Assembly: GCA_963766005.1 (NCBI GenBank)
Contig: CAVXYG010000008.1
Span: 372,001 to 436,000 of the forward strand
Direction of reading: 5' to 3'
DNA length: 64,000 nucleotides
Origin: CAVXYG01 sp963766005
GTDB taxonomy: Bacteria; Actinomycetota; Actinomycetes; S36-B12; GCA-2699445
The notes below the pieces were generated by a model that had not been told where the DNA came from, ran no database searches, and worked only from the letters and a program-made list of their open reading frames with translations. Both the position numbers and the translations under genes were made by a program. This document shows, piece by piece, positions 42,489 through 55,735 of this stretch; within the stretch, counting starts at the first letter, position 1; each line of letters starts with the position of its first letter.

Positions 42489-42800
42489 ATGTGGGGCTCG
42501 TACTCCTACGCGTTTGGCCCGGTCGTGGCGCTGGCCGTGGTCGGCCTGATGATGGTGCTCCTGCGCTGGACGTTTCGTCGCGGCGGGTCCGTCGTCACGC
42601 CCAAGGGCCGGGCGGACCAGTACGGCATGCTCGTGCCGGTCGCAGAGCCGCGGGACTACATCCGCGGCGAGATGCTGCGGCGCCAGCTGACCGAGCAGGG
42701 GATCCGCGCGAACCTCGCGACGACCTTGGACGGTCCCCGGATCCTGGTGTTCCCGCAGGACGAGGAGCGGGCCAGGCAGGTGCTGGCCCAGCAGGCGTAA
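42489..42800 (+). CDS. Small membrane protein with DUF2007-like C-terminus
   Basis: 103 residues. One N-terminal membrane helix (FGPVVALAVVGLMMVLLRW) is followed by a soluble part whose end (IRGEMLRRQLTEQGIRANLATT, RILVFPQDEERARQVLAQ) looks like the DUF2007 fold of putative signal-transducing proteins. Cytoplasmic C-terminus predicted from the basic residues after the helix. Function unknown. It stands alone between two operons. Confidence 0.65.
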   Translation: MWGSYSYAFGPVVALAVVGLMMVLLRWTFRRGGSVVTPKGRADQYGMLVPVAEPRDYIRGEMLRRQLTEQGIRANLATTLDGPRILVFPQDEERARQVLAQQA

Positions 42801-42930
42801 GCGGTTCGCGCCCGCTCGAGCAGCATCGGTCGGGGCGACCTGCCGACCTGTCGACCTCTCCGGGCGCCGTACCGCCCGGTGCCGGCGCTGGCCGGGATCC
42901 CCGGGCCCCGGCCTCGATTAGGGAGTCATG

Positions 42931-42947
42931 CTACTCGCGGGTAACAT
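42931..42947 (+). promoter_or_regulatory. Acyl-CoA-type operator overlapping the etfB -10 box
   Basis: CTACTCGCGGGTAA (42931-42944) fits nTACYnnnnRGTAA and overlaps a -10-like TAACAT (42942-42947), about 120 bases before the etfB start. This is the position of a repressor site. It is the same motif as at 15979 and 16000. The rest of 42801-43067 has no gene. Confidence 0.55.
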
Positions 42948-43067
42948 TGCACCGAGCCGTGCTCCAGGCGGGCGGTCTGGCGGGTATGCCGGGCCGACTG
43001 GTCGAGGCAGCACATCTGGCGGCCCGGAGGTCCCGGGCCTCATCGAAGGGGAGGTCGCGCGACCACT

Positions 43068-43847
43068 ATGAAGATCGCGGTCTGTGTGAAGCAGGTCCCG
43101 GATACCTGGGCCGAGAAGAAGCTGAGCGCCGACGACAAGACCCTGGATCGGGACTCCGTCGACGTGGTGCTGAACGAGCTCGACGAATATGCGGTGGAAG
43201 AGGCGCTGCAGATCGCCGAGGCCAACGGGGGAGAGGTCGTCGCCGTCAGCATGGGCCCGCAGCGGGCCGAGGAGACGGTGCGCAAGGCGCTGCAGATGGG
43301 CGCCAACGCGGGCATCCACATCGTGGACGACAGCCTCGCTGGGTCCGACGCGCTGGCGACGTCGCAGGTGTTGGCCAATGTGCTGAAGGATCGCGGGTTC
43401 GATCTCGTGGTCTTCGGCTCGGAATCCACCGATGCTCGGATGAGCGTCGTGCCGGTCATGGTCGCCGTGCGTCTCGGCGTGGCGCCGCTGACGTTCGCCA
43501 ACAAGGTCGAGGTCGACGGCGGCACGGTCAAGATCCAGCGGCAGACCGACTACGGCTACGACGAGGTCGAGGGTGCCACCCCGGCCGTCATCAGCGTGGT
43601 GGAGAAGATCAACGAGCCGCGCTTCCCGTCGTTCAAGGGGATCATGGCGGCGAAGAAGAAGCCGATCGAGACGATCTCGGCCGCTGACGCCGGTGTGTCC
43701 GGCGACGAGGTGGGCCTTGGCGCCGCGCGCAGCACGGTCGTCCAGTTCGCCGACCGTCCGCCGAAGTCCGCCGGTGTCAAGGTCGAGGATGCCGGTGACG
43801 GCGGGGTCAAGATCGCCGACTTCCTGGCCGAGCAGAAGCTCGTCTGA
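43068..43847 (+). CDS. etfB: Electron transfer flavoprotein beta subunit
   Basis: 259 residues. [44 protein letters not shown] and a conserved loop for AMP and dehydrogenase docking identify EtfB (FixA). It pairs with EtfA to accept electrons from acyl-CoA dehydrogenases and pass them to ETF-quinone oxidoreductase. It is followed at once by etfA. The palindrome upstream suggests control with other acyl-CoA genes. Confidence 0.95.
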   Translation: MKIAVCVKQVPDTWAEKKLSADDKTLDRDSVDVVLNELDEYAVEEALQIAEANGGEVVAVSMGPQRAEETVRKALQMGANAGIHIVDDSLAGSDALATSQVLANVLKDRGFDLVVFGSESTDARMSVVPVMVAVRLGVAPLTFANKVEVDGGTVKIQRQTDYGYDEVEGATPAVISVVEKINEPRFPSFKGIMAAKKKPIETISAADAGVSGDEVGLGAARSTVVQFADRPPKSAGVKVEDAGDGGVKIADFLAEQKLV

Positions 43848-43878
43848 GTCCGGTCGCGAGAGGGAGAGAGACAAGATC

Positions 43879-44824
43879 ATGGCTGAAGTTCTCGTTCTGG
43901 TCGACCACGCGGAAGGCGCGGTCAAGAAGGCAACCCTGGAGCTGCTGACCATCGCCCGCTCGCTCGGCGAGCCGTCGGCGGTCGTGTTCGGCTCCGGCGT
44001 GGATACCGCTCCGCTCGCCGAGTTCGGCGCGGCGAAGGTGTACGTGGCCGAGGCGGCGGAGTACAGCGACCATGTCGTGCTGCCCAAGGCCGAGGCGCTG
44101 GCCTCGCTCGCGGCGGACACCGCCCCGGCGGCGGTCCTGCTGCCCTCGACCGCGGAGGGCAAGGAGATCGCGGGTGCGCTCGCGATCGCGACGGGCTCCG
44201 GCGTCATCACCGACGCGGTTGCGGTTGCGCCCGACGGCACCTGCACGCAGAGCGTGTTCGGCGGAGCCGTCATCGTGCAGTCGAAGGTGACGGTGGGAAC
44301 CCCGATCATCACGGTCCGTCCGAACTCGGCGGCACCCGAGGCCGCTCCTGCCGCGGGCGAGATCGTCGCGCTGGACGCTGCCGGTGAGCGACGCCGCGAA
44401 GGGCGCGAAGATCACCAATCGGGTCGTCGCGGAGAAGGGCGGTCGCCCGGATCTGGCGGAGGCTGCCATCGTCGTCTCCGGCGGCCGCGGGGTCGGTGAG
44501 GGCAACTTCGGTGTCATCGAGGCGCTGGCCGACGAGCTCCACGCGGCTGTCGGCGCTTCCCGCGCCGCGACCGATGCCGGGTGGTACCCGCACCAGTTCC
44601 AGGTCGGGCAGACCGGCAAGACGGTCTCGCCGAACCTCTACATCGCCTCCGGTATCTCCGGCGCCATCCAGCACCGCGCCGGGATGCAGACCAGCAAGAC
44701 GATCGTCGTCATCAACAAGGATGCCGAAGCGCCGATCTTCGACCTGGCGGATTTCGGCGTCGTGGGCGACCTGCACAAGGTCGTTCCGCAGCTCACCGAG
44801 GAGCTGCACAAGCGCAAGGGCTGA
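43879..44824 (+). CDS. etfA: Electron transfer flavoprotein alpha subunit, frameshifted
   Basis: Restored product about 314 residues. The N-terminal half ([37 protein letters not shown]) and the FAD-binding C-terminal half ([54 protein letters not shown]) are both full-length but lie in different frames. They join cleanly if one G is removed at 44383-44384. A lost EtfA with an intact EtfB would be unlikely, so a consensus error is my preferred reading. It starts 31 bases after etfB with an agggagagag ribosome-binding site. Confidence 0.88.
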
Positions 44825-44989
44825 CATCATCGGCTGCAGGGCGGTCCGGTGCGGCGGTGAGCTGCACCAGGGCCGCCCTTCGCCGTCCGAGGGACCCTCG
44901 GGGAGCCGCCCCGCATCGGCGTCGGCATCCTTGCCCTGCGTCCCACTGCGGTCGATGAACCTGCGGGGCTGGGATATCCCGGTGCCGCC

Positions 44990-44995
44990 TACCCT
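44990..44995 (+). promoter_or_regulatory. -10 box of a leaderless cysteine desulfurase promoter
   Basis: TACCCT ends 7 bases before the ATG at 45003. Confidence 0.5.
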
Positions 44996-45002
44996 GGACA
45001 GC

Positions 45003-46133
45003 ATGCCCGCCTACCTCGACTACGCCGCCACGGCGCCGCTGCGCCCTGCTGCGCGCGCCGCGTGGTTGGCCCATGCCGAGGGGCCGGCCAACCCGGCCTC
45101 GCTCCACAGCAGCGGCCGGGCGGCCTCCGCGGTCCTGGAGGACGCGCGGGAAGAGGTCGCGCATCTGGCCGGGGTGAGGCCGAAGCACGTGGTGTTCACC
45201 AGCGGCGGTACCGAGGCCGACGTCATGGCGATCCGGGGGTTGTACGAGATGTCCGACTCCGCTCGCGTGCTCGTGAGCGGAGCGGAGCACAAGGCCGTGC
45301 TCGAGACGGTCCGGTCGCTGCCAGGCGTGGAGGTTGTCGTCCTCCCGCTGTCCCGTGACGGAGCGGTCCGGCTGGACGCGCTGCAGGCCGAGGTCGTCGC
45401 GGGGGCGGCCCTGGTGGCCGCCATGGCGGCGAACAACGAGGTGGGCACCGTCAACGACCTCGCCGCCATCGGGCGCATCTGCGCCGAGGCCGCGGTTCCG
45501 TGGCACTGCGATGCCGTCCAGTGGCCCGCGACGCGCGCGCTGACCGGGATCGCAGCGGACTCCATCGCAATCTCCGGGCACAAGATCGGCGGACCAGTAG
45601 GAGTGGGCGCACTCCTCCTGCCCGGCGGCGTCGACCTCCCCGTCTACACGCACGGAGGCGGGCAGGAAGCGGGGATCCGCTCGGGCACCGTCGATGTTGC
45701 CGGCGCCGCGGCGCTGGCAGCGGCCATGACCGAGGCCGACCGCCGAAGGGAGCAGGAATCGGAGGCGATCGGCGAGTTGCGCGACCGCCTGCAACGCGGC
45801 ATCCTCCGGCGGGTGCCAGACGCAGTGGTGAACGCGGACGGCGGGGACCGGCTGGTGTCCCATCTGCACGTGACGTTCCCCGGATGCCCGGCGGACCTGC
45901 TGCTGATGCTGCTCGACGCGGCCGAGGTGGAAGTGTCCACGGGCTCCGCCTGCACCGCCGGGATTCCCCAGCCCTCGCACGTGCTGCTGGCCATGGGTGC
46001 CGGCCGGGCGGCCGCGAGCAGCTCGCTGCGATTCAGTCTGGGATGGGCCTCGACCGGGGCGGATGTCGACGCCGTGCTGTCAGGGATCGGGCCCGCGGTT
46101 GCCAGAGCCCGCGCGGCCGGGGGCACGCCATGA
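45003..46133 (+). CDS. Cysteine desulfurase (IscS/NifS family), partner of MnmA
   Basis: 376 residues. ATG 45003 gives the typical N-terminus [18 protein letters not shown]-lysine in [13 protein letters not shown], catalytic cysteine loop STGSACTAG, and [12 protein letters not shown] are all present. It makes persulfide from cysteine. The stop overlaps the mnmA start (ATGA), as in the M. tuberculosis Rv3025c-Rv3024c pair, so its main job is probably sulfur supply for tRNA 2-thiouridine; Fe-S cluster assembly is also possible. Confidence 0.93.
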   Translation: MPAYLDYAATAPLRPAARAAWLAHAEGPANPASLHSSGRAASAVLEDAREEVAHLAGVRPKHVVFTSGGTEADVMAIRGLYEMSDSARVLVSGAEHKAVLETVRSLPGVEVVVLPLSRDGAVRLDALQAEVVAGAALVAAMAANNEVGTVNDLAAIGRICAEAAVPWHCDAVQWPATRALTGIAADSIAISGHKIGGPVGVGALLLPGGVDLPVYTHGGGQEAGIRSGTVDVAGAAALAAAMTEADRRREQESEAIGELRDRLQRGILRRVPDAVVNADGGDRLVSHLHVTFPGCPADLLLMLLDAAEVEVSTGSACTAGIPQPSHVLLAMGAGRAAASSSLRFSLGWASTGADVDAVLSGIGPAVARARAAGGTP

Positions 46134-47206
46134 AGGTGCTGGCTGCGGTCTCCGGGGGGGTTGACTCGGCGGTAGCGATGGCCCGGGCCGTCGCTGCCGG
46201 GCACGACGTCACTGCGGTCCACCTCGCGCTGGCGCGGGACCCGCAGCGCAATCGCACGGGGTCGCGGGGCTGCTGCTCGATCGAGGACTCCATGGACGCC
46301 CGTCGTGCGGCTGCGGCGCTGGGTGTGCCGTTCTACGTGTGGGACCTCTCGCAACGCTTCGCCGAAACGGTGATCGACGACTTCCTGGCCGAGTACCGCG
46401 CCGGCCGCACGCCCAACCCGTGCATCCGGTGCAACGAGCGCATCAAGTTCGCGGCGGTGCTGGATCGGGCGACCGCACTGGGCTTCGACGCCGTAGCGAC
46501 CGGCCACTACGCCCGGCTGCTCCCCGGGGACGAAGGGCCGCAGCTGCACCGAGCCGTCGACCTCGCCAAGGACCAGTCCTACGTGCTGGGCATGCTCACC
46601 CCCGAGCAGTTGCGGCACTGCCTGTTCCCGCTGGGCGATTCCACCAAGGGCGAGGTCCGCGCGCAGGCCGCGGAGCGCGGCCTGTCGGTGGCGGCCAAGC
46701 CCGACAGCCACGACATCTGCTTCATCCCCGACGGCGACACCGCCGGCTGGCTGCGTCGCCACGCCGGCGATCGGTCCGGCGACATCGTCGACGCCGAGAC
46801 CGGGGAGGTGGTCGGATCGCATCACGGGACGCATACCGTCACCGTCGGGCAGCGGCGCGGCCTGGGACTGGACCGGGCCCGCAGCGACCGCGCGCCGCGC
46901 TACGTGGTGGGGCTGCAGCCGGAGCGCAACGTGGTGATGGTCGGCACGCAGTCGCTGCTGGCGGTACGCACGATCGTTGGCCGCGACGCCTCGTGGACGT
47001 CGCGCCCGCCGAGCGACGCGGCTGCGTGCGAGGTGCAGATCCGCGCGCACGCCGCAGCGGTGCCGGCCACCGTGACCAGCGCAGCGGGGGTGGTGGAGGT
47101 GGCGCTGGACCAGCCGCTGCGCGCCGTGTCCCCGGGGCAATCGATGGTGCTGTACCGCGGGACCCGCGTGCTCGGACAGTCGACGATCGAGCGGACGGGC
47201 CGTTGA
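46130..47206 (+). CDS. mnmA: tRNA-specific 2-thiouridylase
   Basis: 358 residues. PP-loop SGGVDSAV near the N-terminus, catalytic cysteine pair in [12 protein letters not shown] and [15 protein letters not shown], and DQSYVLGML identify MnmA. It adenylates U34 of Lys/Glu/Gln tRNAs and inserts sulfur delivered from the upstream desulfurase. Translationally coupled to it by a 4-base overlap. Confidence 0.95.
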   Translation: MKVLAAVSGGVDSAVAMARAVAAGHDVTAVHLALARDPQRNRTGSRGCCSIEDSMDARRAAAALGVPFYVWDLSQRFAETVIDDFLAEYRAGRTPNPCIRCNERIKFAAVLDRATALGFDAVATGHYARLLPGDEGPQLHRAVDLAKDQSYVLGMLTPEQLRHCLFPLGDSTKGEVRAQAAERGLSVAAKPDSHDICFIPDGDTAGWLRRHAGDRSGDIVDAETGEVVGSHHGTHTVTVGQRRGLGLDRARSDRAPRYVVGLQPERNVVMVGTQSLLAVRTIVGRDASWTSRPPSDAAACEVQIRAHAAAVPATVTSAAGVVEVALDQPLRAVSPGQSMVLYRGTRVLGQSTIERTGR

Positions 47207-47245
47207 TCTGCCGACGCAGCCGCTGTTGAGTTCGAATCTCCCGAG

Positions 47246-47258
47246 GCCCGCGGCGGGC
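47246..47258. terminator. Short GC hairpin between mnmA and convergent TRIC gene
   Basis: GCCCGC-G-GCGGGC, 40 bases past mnmA and 14 bases past the TRIC stop on the other strand. Possibly bidirectional; no T-run. Confidence 0.35.
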
Positions 47259-47271
47259 GCCCGAGTGCTGG

Positions 47272-47961
47272 TCAGCGCGGCGATCGCATGATCGTCAACG
47301 TCCCGGTCGACGGATCGTACTGGGCCCGGCGCCCGCGCAGCCGTTCCGAGAACTCCACCGCCGACATCGAGCGCCAGCGGAATCGCAGGGCGAGCAGCCG
47401 GATGGTGGTGGCGCTGACGACGGCGAGGCCCTCGGCGGCGCCCCGCGGCAGCGCATCGTCGGCGGCGACGAAGATCACGGCCGCGATGAACGCCCCCGCG
47501 GTCTCGAATTGGGCAGGGTTGAACGCCGTGGGGATGTCGCGGCAGACCACGTCGCGCACGAGGCCGCCGCCGACGGCGGTGATGACGCCGAGCAGGACCG
47601 CGGACTGCGGAGACAGACCGGATTGCAGTGCCAGCTCCGCGCCGAGGACCACCCAGACCCCGATCAGGAGCGTGTCCAGCAGGAAGATCGTGCGGTTGAT
47701 ATAGCGCATGGCGCGGGCGAGGAAGTACCCGGCGACGCCGCCGAGGACGGCGTATCCGACCAGCGGGGAGTACAGGAAGATCGGCACGCGGCCGATCGAG
47801 AGATCGCGGATGGCGCCGGCGCCGATCGCGGCGACAACGGCCACGAAGAGGGTGCCGAAGACGTCCATCTGCTTGCGGGCGCCGTGCATGGCACCGGTCA
47901 TGCCGCCGAAGGTGATCGAGATGTTGACCAGCCATGCGGGCAGGGAGATGGTGTCTTCCAT
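47272..47961 (-). CDS. TRIC/UPF0126 family membrane protein
   Basis: 229 residues with about seven hydrophobic helices. Two glycine-rich repeats typical of prokaryotic trimeric cation-channel homologues are visible: FGGMTGAMHGARKQMDVFGT and VGGGLVRDVVCRDIP. These proteins form potassium-type channels as trimers. The ATG overlaps the stop of a second, related gene (ATGA), so the two are translated from one mRNA. Confidence 0.85.
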   Translation of the reverse strand: MEDTISLPAWLVNISITFGGMTGAMHGARKQMDVFGTLFVAVVAAIGAGAIRDLSIGRVPIFLYSPLVGYAVLGGVAGYFLARAMRYINRTIFLLDTLLIGVWVVLGAELALQSGLSPQSAVLLGVITAVGGGLVRDVVCRDIPTAFNPAQFETAGAFIAAVIFVAADDALPRGAAEGLAVVSATTIRLLALRFRWRSMSAVEFSERLRGRRAQYDPSTGTLTIMRSPR

Positions 47962-48695
47962 CAGCGGCGCCCCTCCCAGAAGCGGGCCATCCGGTCGGCG
48001 AGGTCCGTGGCTTCGTGGGTGCGCCAATCCAGGAGTACCGCCAAGGTGCGCACGACGGCCACGAAGATCACGGTGATGAATTGCGCCTCAGCCAGCGGTG
48101 CCCCGAGATAGCGGACGAGGACGACGAAGAGCACCGATCCGGCGAAGGCCACGACGCCGGTCAGGACGCCGGGCCGCAAGATCGTCGGCGCGGTGCCGGC
48201 CATGATGTCGCGCAGGATGAGTCCGCCGGTCCCGGTGACCACGCCCATGAAGATCGCGGCCAAGGGATTGAGGGCGACCTGGACCGACGTCCCCACGCCG
48301 ACGGAGACGAACAGGCCCATGGCCAGCGCGTCCAGGACCAGCGCCGACCGCAGCGCCTGCGAGATCGGTGCGGCGAGGAAGAAGCCCAGAAGCCCGGCGG
48401 TGACCGAAGCCACCAGGTACCAGGGATCGGTCAGGACGAACGGCACACCGAGCTGCAGCAGGACCGACAGCAGCAGTAGGCCGCCCATGCCCTGGATCAC
48501 GCCCATGCCGACGACGCCGGTGAAGTCGAATCCCCGTCGGGCCGCGAAGGCGGCGCCGGACAGCGCGTTGAGAGCGGTCGCGAGGTAGAGCGTCCAGTCC
48601 GGCAGCACCAGGGTGTCGAGCTGCAGCCGGTCCCAGAAGTCGTTCGCCGCGACGAGGGCGCCCGCATGGTGGAGGGCGGCGGCCGCGACTGTCAC
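47961..48695 (-). CDS. Second TRIC/UPF0126-like membrane protein
   Basis: 244 residues with about seven helices. It keeps the second family motif (GTGGLILRDIMAGTAPTIL) but the first repeat is changed to LSGAAFAARRGFDFTGVVGMG. Tandem with a canonical TRIC gene. Two non-identical subunits could form a heteromeric channel or be functionally distinct (inference). GTG start; divergent from the methionine-synthase-like gene. Confidence 0.8.
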   Translation of the reverse strand: MTVAAAALHHAGALVAANDFWDRLQLDTLVLPDWTLYLATALNALSGAAFAARRGFDFTGVVGMGVIQGMGGLLLLSVLLQLGVPFVLTDPWYLVASVTAGLLGFFLAAPISQALRSALVLDALAMGLFVSVGVGTSVQVALNPLAAIFMGVVTGTGGLILRDIMAGTAPTILRPGVLTGVVAFAGSVLFVVLVRYLGAPLAEAQFITVIFVAVVRTLAVLLDWRTHEATDLADRMARFWEGRR

Positions 48696-48706
48696 GGTGA
48701 CGACGA

Positions 48707-48712
48707 TAGCCT
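48707..48712 (+). promoter_or_regulatory. -10 box of a leaderless promoter
   Basis: TAGCCT ends 6 bases before the GTG at 48719, supporting that GTG over the adjacent one at 48716. Confidence 0.45.
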
Positions 48713-48718
48713 TCGGTG

Positions 48719-52052
<3,334 letters not shown>

Positions 52053-52069
52053 TCGGACCGGAGTCCATC

Positions 52070-52089
52070 GACGGGGGCGATCCCCCGTC
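52070..52089 (+). terminator. Hairpin after ligA
   Basis: GACGGGGG and CCCCCGTC with a 4-base CGAT loop, 17 bases past the ligA stop and just before the gatC -10 box. It probably separates ligA from the gatCAB operon. Confidence 0.6.
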
Positions 52090-52093
52090 CGCC

Positions 52094-52099
52094 TACGAT
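52094..52099 (+). promoter_or_regulatory. -10 box of a leaderless gatCAB promoter
   Basis: TACGAT ends 7 bases before the ATG at 52107; there is no ribosome-binding site. This also argues against the ATG at 52098, which would lie inside the box. Confidence 0.55.
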
Positions 52100-52106
52100 G
52101 CTTCCT

Positions 52107-52400
52107 ATGTCCCTCTCCCGCGACGACGTCGCCCATCTGGGCCGGCTCGCCAGGCTCTCCCTCACCGAGGACGAGCTCGACCACTACACCACGCAGCTCG
52201 GCGTCATCCTCGACGCCGTCGCCAGGGTCGGCGAGGTGGCTGCCGCCGATGTCCCGCCGACGTCGCACCCGCTGTCGCTGACCAATGTCACCCGCCCCGA
52301 CGAGGTCATGCCGCACCTGACCCGCGAGGAGGCGCTCGCGGGCGCGCCGGCGGTGCTGGGCGAGCGCTTCCTCGTGCCGCGCATCCTGGACGAGGAGTGA
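52107..52400 (+). CDS. gatC: Aspartyl/glutamyl-tRNA amidotransferase subunit C
   Basis: 97 residues. [36 protein letters not shown] is the canonical GatC N-terminal helix region, and the C-terminus [22 protein letters not shown] wraps the GatA-GatB interface. It stabilises GatCAB, which converts Glu-tRNAGln and Asp-tRNAAsn to the cognate amidated forms. First gene of gatCAB. Confidence 0.93.
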   Translation: MSLSRDDVAHLGRLARLSLTEDELDHYTTQLGVILDAVARVGEVAAADVPPTSHPLSLTNVTRPDEVMPHLTREEALAGAPAVLGERFLVPRILDEE

Positions 52401-52402
52401 CG

Positions 52403-53896
52403 ATGAGCGACTTGACCCGACTCACCGCGGCCCAGCTCGCGGACGCTCTCGCCGCCGGCGAGACCTCCTCGGTGGAGGCGACCCGGGCGCACCTGGATCG
52501 CATCGCCGCGGTCGACGGCGAGCTCAACGCATTCCTGCACGTCGATCGCGATGCCGCGCTGGCCGAGGCCGAGGCGGCCGACCGCCGCCGCGCTGCCGGC
52601 GAGGCACGGGCCCGCCTGGCAGGTGTGCCGATCGCGGTGAAGGATGTGCTCGCCACCAAGGGGACTCCGACCACCTGCGGGTCGCGCATCCTCCAGGGCT
52701 GGATCCCGCCCTACGATGCCACCGTCGTCGGTCGGCTGCGGGCGGCCGGTATGCCGATCCTCGGCAAGACGAACATGGACGAGTTCGCCATGGGTTCCTC
52801 CACCGAGCACTCCGCCTACGGCCCGACCCGCAACCCGTGGGACACCAATCGGATTCCGGGCGGCTCCGGGGGCGGATCCGCCGTCGCGGTGGCCGCCTAC
52901 GAGGCGCCGCTGGCGATCGGGACGGACACCGGCGGCTCGATCCGGCAGCCGGCCTCGGTGACGGGCACGGTCGGCGTGAAGCCCACCTACGGCGGCGTCT
53001 CCCGGTACGGGCTGGTCGCGCTGGCGTCCTCGCTGGACCAGGCCGGACCCTGCACGCGCACCGTGCTGGATGCCGCACTGCTGCACGAAGCGATCGCCGG
53101 CCACGACCCCCGCGACTCGACGAGCATCGACGCACCGGTCCCGCCGGTCGTCGCCGCCGCGGAACTCGCCGATGTCGGAAGCATGCGCATCGGCCTGGTG
53201 AAGCAGCTGTCCGGCAGCGGCTACCAGGCGGGTGTTGCGCAGCGCTTCGAGGAGGCGGTCCGGGCCTTGACCGCCTTGGGGGCCGACGTGGTCGAGGTGG
53301 ATTGCCCCCACTTCGAGTACGCCCTGGGCGCCTACTACCTGATCCTGCCGAGCGAGGCGTCGAGCAATCTGGCGAAGTTCGACGCGATGCGTTTCGGCCT
53401 CCGCGTTGGCGACGACGGCATCAACGGAGTGGAGCAGGTCATGAGCCTGACCCGCGAATCCGGCTTCGGCCCCGAGGTGAAGCGCCGCATCATGCTCGGG
53501 ACCTATGCGCTGTCCAGCGGCTACTACGACGCCTACTACGGTCAAGCCCAGAAGGTGCGCACGCTCATCGCGCGCGACTTCGCTGCCGCGTTCGACACCT
53601 GCGACGTGCTCATCTCGCCGACCGCGCCCACCACGGCGTTCAAGCTCGGGGAGAAGCTCGACGATCCGCTGGCCATGTACCTCAACGACGTTGCCACCAT
53701 CCCGGTGAACCTCGCCGGGATCGGCGCCATGTCGCTGCCGATCGGGCTGGCTCCTGAGGACGGGCTCCCGGTGGGGCTGCAGATCATGGCGCCGGTGATG
53801 GCCGATGACCGGCTCTACAACGTCGGGGCGGCGCTGGAGGCCGCGCTGCACACCACATGGGGGCATCCGCTCCTGGAGGAGGCACCGTCCCGATGA
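52403..53896 (+). CDS. gatA: Aspartyl/glutamyl-tRNA amidotransferase subunit A
   Basis: 497 residues; ATG 52403 is preceded by GAGGAG with 5-base spacing. Amidase-signature catalytic triad: Lys in [12 protein letters not shown], cis-Ser in [11 protein letters not shown], and nucleophile Ser in [13 protein letters not shown]. It releases ammonia from glutamine and passes it through a tunnel to GatB. The stop overlaps the gatB start (ATGA). Confidence 0.96.
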   Translation: MSDLTRLTAAQLADALAAGETSSVEATRAHLDRIAAVDGELNAFLHVDRDAALAEAEAADRRRAAGEARARLAGVPIAVKDVLATKGTPTTCGSRILQGWIPPYDATVVGRLRAAGMPILGKTNMDEFAMGSSTEHSAYGPTRNPWDTNRIPGGSGGGSAVAVAAYEAPLAIGTDTGGSIRQPASVTGTVGVKPTYGGVSRYGLVALASSLDQAGPCTRTVLDAALLHEAIAGHDPRDSTSIDAPVPPVVAAAELADVGSMRIGLVKQLSGSGYQAGVAQRFEEAVRALTALGADVVEVDCPHFEYALGAYYLILPSEASSNLAKFDAMRFGLRVGDDGINGVEQVMSLTRESGFGPEVKRRIMLGTYALSSGYYDAYYGQAQKVRTLIARDFAAAFDTCDVLISPTAPTTAFKLGEKLDDPLAMYLNDVATIPVNLAGIGAMSLPIGLAPEDGLPVGLQIMAPVMADDRLYNVGAALEAALHTTWGHPLLEEAPSR

Positions 53897-55393
53897 CCGT
53901 CACTTTCGAGCAGGCGCTGACCCGCTACCAGCCCGTCCTGGGACTTGAGGTCCACGTCGAGCTGAACACCGCCTCCAAGATGTTCTGCGGGTGCGCGACG
54001 GATTTCGGATCCGAGCCGAACACCCAGGTGTGCCCGGTGTGCCTGGGCCTGCCCGGATCGCTGCCGGTGGTCAACGCCCGGGCGATCGAGTCGACCATCC
54101 TCATCGGGCTGGCGCTCCACTGCGAGATCGCCGCGTGGTGCCGGTTCGCCCGGAAGAACTACTTCTACCCGGACATGCCGAAGAACTACCAGATCAGCCA
54201 GTACGACGAGCCGCTGTGCACCAACGGCTACCTCGACGTCCCGGTGCCCACCGACGAGGGCACGGTGACGGTCCGGGTCGAGATCGAGCGCGTCCACATG
54301 GAGGAGGACACCGGCAAGCTCACCCACGCCGGCGGCGCGACCGGTCGGATTCACGGTGCCGACTACTCGCTGGTCGACTACAACCGCGCCGGCATCCCGC
54401 TGGTGGAGATCGTCACCAAGCCCGTGGTCGGCACCGGGGCGCTCGCCCCCGTGGTGGCCCGGGCCTACGTGGCAGCGCTGCGCGACCTCGTGCGCGCGCT
54501 CGGGGTCTCCGATGTGCGCATGGAGGAGGGCTCGATGCGCTGCGACGCCAACGTGTCCATCGCCCCGCCCGGAACGCGAGTGGGGGACCCGCACGGAGAC
54601 GAAGAACGTCAACTCGCTGCGCAGTGTCGAGCGCGCGGTCCGCTCCGAGATCGGGCGGCAGGCGGCAGTCATCGACGGCGGCGGCAGCATCCATCAGGAG
54701 ACCCGTCACTTCCAGGAGGACACCGGGACGACCAGCCCGGGCCGCAGCAAGGAGCAGGCCGAGGACTACCGGTACTTCCCCGAGCCGGATCTGGTCCCGG
54801 TGGCGCCGGACGCGGCCTGGATCGAGGAGTTGCGGGCACGGCTGCCCGAGAACCCCGCGGATCGGCGGACTCGACTGCAGACGCTGTGGGGGATCAGCGA
54901 CTTCGACATGACCTCGGTCGTGAATGCCGGTGCGCTGGACGTCGTGGAGGAGACGGTTGCGCTGGGTGTGGGCCAGTCCGATGCCCGGAAGTGGTGGCTG
55001 GGCGAGTTGGCCCGCCTGGCCAACGAGGCCGGCGTCACCGTAGCCGACATCGGCGTCGCGCCGCACCAGGTGGCCGAGGTCGTCGGCCTGATGGACCAGG
55101 GGGCGCTGAACGACAAGCTCGCTCGCGAGGTGTTCGCCGGCGTCGCTGCCGGTGAGGGGGATGTCGCGGCGGTGATCGAAGGTCGGGGGCTGGCGCTGGT
55201 CAGCGACGACGCTCCGCTGCTCGCAGCGATCGACGAGGCTATCGCCGCCAATCCGGCAGTCGTCGACAAGATCCGCGGCGGCAAGGTGCAGGCCGCGGGT
55301 GCGCTCATCGGTGCCGTCATGAAGGCGACGCGCGGCCAAGCCGACGCGGCGAGGGTGCGCGAACTGCTGCTGGAGCGGCTCGGCGTGTCCTGA
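53893..55393 (+). CDS. gatB: Aspartyl/glutamyl-tRNA amidotransferase subunit B, frameshifted
   Basis: Restored product 499 residues, the normal GatB length. The N-terminal catalytic cradle has [55 protein letters not shown] and [11 protein letters not shown]. After a shift at the G5 run 54582-54586 (one G too many) the frame continues [23 protein letters not shown] and the C-terminal helical/YqeY-like tail. gatB is normally essential and the rest is perfectly conserved, so I believe the extra base is a sequence error. Confidence 0.92.
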
Positions 55394-55735
55394 CGCCGCG
55401 GGCATCCACGGCGCCACTGGACGCAGGTGTGCCGATGTTCGAGCGCATCTTCCGGTCGGGGGACCCGCCCAGCCCTGCGGGAATCCCGCGCCGAGTGCCG
55501 GTTGCGTGCCCGCTGCAGGAGGCCCCGGACCGCCGCGCCCGGTCTCGACCCCGGCGCTGGAGGTGCGGGCAGCGGTCGATCACCCCGCCGACCGCCACGT
55601 CGCCGAGGCGAGTGCTGCTGTGGCCCGTCCCGAGCAGAGAGAGCGCCGTGGCACTCCTTGCGGCGGCTCGTCGACAGCAGCTCGGGTGTCGGACGGGTGC
55701 GTCCCGGCGCGGCGCGGCGCCCTAGGCTTGTGCCC
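55394..55735. other. Intergenic region between gatB and fbiC
   Basis: 342 bases with no coding frame I trust. It ends in the fbiC -10 box; nothing else recognised. Confidence 0.6.
55723..55728 (+). promoter_or_regulatory. -10 box of a leaderless fbiC promoter
   Basis: TAGGCT ends 7 bases before the ATG at 55736; no ribosome-binding site. Confidence 0.55.

Noticed and set aside
47229..47245. tRNA T-loop-like string GTTCGAATC after mnmA
   Set aside because: The flanking bases do not form a T-arm and no acceptor or anticodon stem is found. Chance match.
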